From assembly GCA_944376035.1 (NCBI GenBank), contig CALWBJ010000046.1, positions 1 through 5,956 of the forward strand: a stretch of 5,956 nucleotides of DNA, given 5' to 3'. The DNA comes from an uncultured Clostridia bacterium. GTDB taxonomy: Bacteria > Bacillota > Clostridia > Christensenellales > Borkfalkiaceae. Every line of letters starts with the position of its first letter. The first letter of the stretch is position 1. Both the position numbers and the translations under genes were made by a program. The notes below the pieces were generated by a model that ran no database searches, was not told the DNA's origin, and was given only the letters and a program-made list of their open reading frames with translations. Of this stretch, positions 5,483-5,956 are shown piece after piece.

Positions 5483-5494
5483 TTGATATATCAA
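5483..5494. promoter_or_regulatory. 12-bp perfect palindrome TTGATATATCAA before the TIM-like gene
   Basis: It lies in the 49-bp gap between the glycerate kinase and TIM-like genes, just upstream of the Shine-Dalgarno GGGAG (5500-5504, 8 bases before ATG 5513). The same gap holds AAATTTTG twice with an 11-bp period (5463-5470, 5474-5481). It could be a binding site, but A/T-rich sequence yields such palindromes by chance fairly often. Confidence 0.25.
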
Positions 5495-5512
5495 ATATCG
5501 GGAGCAAATAAA

Positions 5513-5956
5513 ATGTTTAAAGATTATAAGATAAGCGAGCCTTTTTTCGAGTACGGACCGAAATGTTATATGTACGGAGATACATTGCTCGAAATTGCTA
5601 AGGGACTTGACAAGTTGTCCGAAAAATACGGTGTAGATGTAATTTTGGACGTTCCTGACACGGAAATAAAAAATATTGCAGACAATACCAAAAGAATACA
5701 TGTTTATTCTCAGCATATGGACAGTATACCTGTCGGCAGAGGTATGGGGAGAACTCTTCCCGAAGCGTTAAAGGCGGCGGGAGCGGTAGGCGCGATGCTC
5801 AATCATGCCGAGCATAAACTCACGCTTGAAGAAATAGAAAAAGCCATAAAAAGAGCAGACGAAGTCGGGCTTGCTACCATAGTATGCGCCGACAGTATTG
5901 AAGAGGGTAAGGCGATTGCAAAGTTAGGCCCGAAGATTTTGGTTGCCGAACCTACC
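5513..5956 (+). CDS. Triose-phosphate isomerase-like (archaeal-type TIM) sugar-phosphate isomerase, 3' truncated
   Basis: The frame is open from ATG 5513 to the window edge (148 residues seen; archaeal-type TIMs are about 220-250). A good Shine-Dalgarno, GGGAG, lies 8 bases upstream. The TIM-barrel active-site residues are recognisable: Lys17 in GPKCYMYG, His98 in LNHAEHKL, and Glu146 in VAEPT just before the edge. VGRGMGRTLPEALKAAGAVG (split: VGRGMGRTLP, EALKAAGAVG; 74-93) and EVGLATIVCADS (117-128) also resemble the compact archaeal-type enzymes rather than the standard bacterial TpiA. The N-terminal FFEYGPK replaces the usual NFK/NWK. Such TIM paralogues in catabolic operons can act on tetrulose phosphates, as in the erythritol/erythrulose pathways (LerI-type), instead of on triose phosphates. 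Its place after an isomerase and a glycerate kinase fits a dedicated catabolic role. Confidence 0.82.
   Translation, partial: MFKDYKISEPFFEYGPKCYMYGDTLLEIAKGLDKLSEKYGVDVILDVPDTEIKNIADNTKRIHVYSQHMDSIPVGRGMGRTLPEALKAAGAVGAMLNHAEHKLTLEEIEKAIKRADEVGLATIVCADSIEEGKAIAKLGPKILVAEPT

Noticed and set aside
5453..5716. Minus-strand frame (87 codons) over the start of the TIM-like gene
   Set aside because: It overlaps the TIM-like gene, which has a good ribosome-binding site and active-site residues. No independent evidence of coding was seen.

Overview
The window looks like chromosomal DNA of an AT-rich Bacillota-type (probably clostridial, possibly gut-associated) bacterium. This is an inference from three things: A/T-dominated intergenic sequence next to more balanced coding sequence, TTGACA-type promoters with extended -10 elements, and the flavour of the gene families. 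No rRNA, tRNA, mobile element or CRISPR array is visible. All six genes read on the + strand and form two carbohydrate-metabolism modules.

Module 1 (1-2210). A 5'-truncated SIS-fold protein of the GlmS/AgaS/NagB-II type (amino-sugar-6-phosphate isomerase or deaminase) is followed, 72 bp later, by a complete N-acetylhexosamine 1-kinase-like (NahK) protein. A 27-nt GC-rich hairpin lies between them, and a strong stem-loop terminator ends the module at 2157-2202. Together they suggest salvage of N-acetylhexosamines: the kinase makes GlcNAc-1-P or GalNAc-1-P, and the SIS protein handles the 6-phosphate amino sugar.

Module 2 (about 2320-5956, running off the right edge). A LacI-family repressor gene has its own promoter. 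It is followed by a separate strong promoter driving a stand-alone KdsD/GutQ-like SIS isomerase, a GlxK/GarK-family glycerate kinase and an archaeal-type triose-phosphate-isomerase-like enzyme (3'-truncated). The isomerase, kinase and TIM-like enzyme suggest breakdown of a C4-C6 sugar, polyol or sugar acid through phosphorylated intermediates. The substrate cannot be read from this window.

The most striking regulatory signal is a pair of identical 14-bp sites containing the palindrome GTTTCGAAAC. One overlaps the last codons of the repressor gene and the other lies in the leader of the isomerase gene. Their centres are 127 bp apart, at roughly -70 and +57 from the predicted start of transcription. 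This resembles the two-operator looping layout of the E. coli gal operon. A weaker copy lies upstream of the glycerate kinase gene, and a looser one upstream of the repressor promoter. The repressor itself appears to lack the usual hinge-helix motif. I found no clear novel system; the interest here is in regulation and in an unassigned catabolic pathway.
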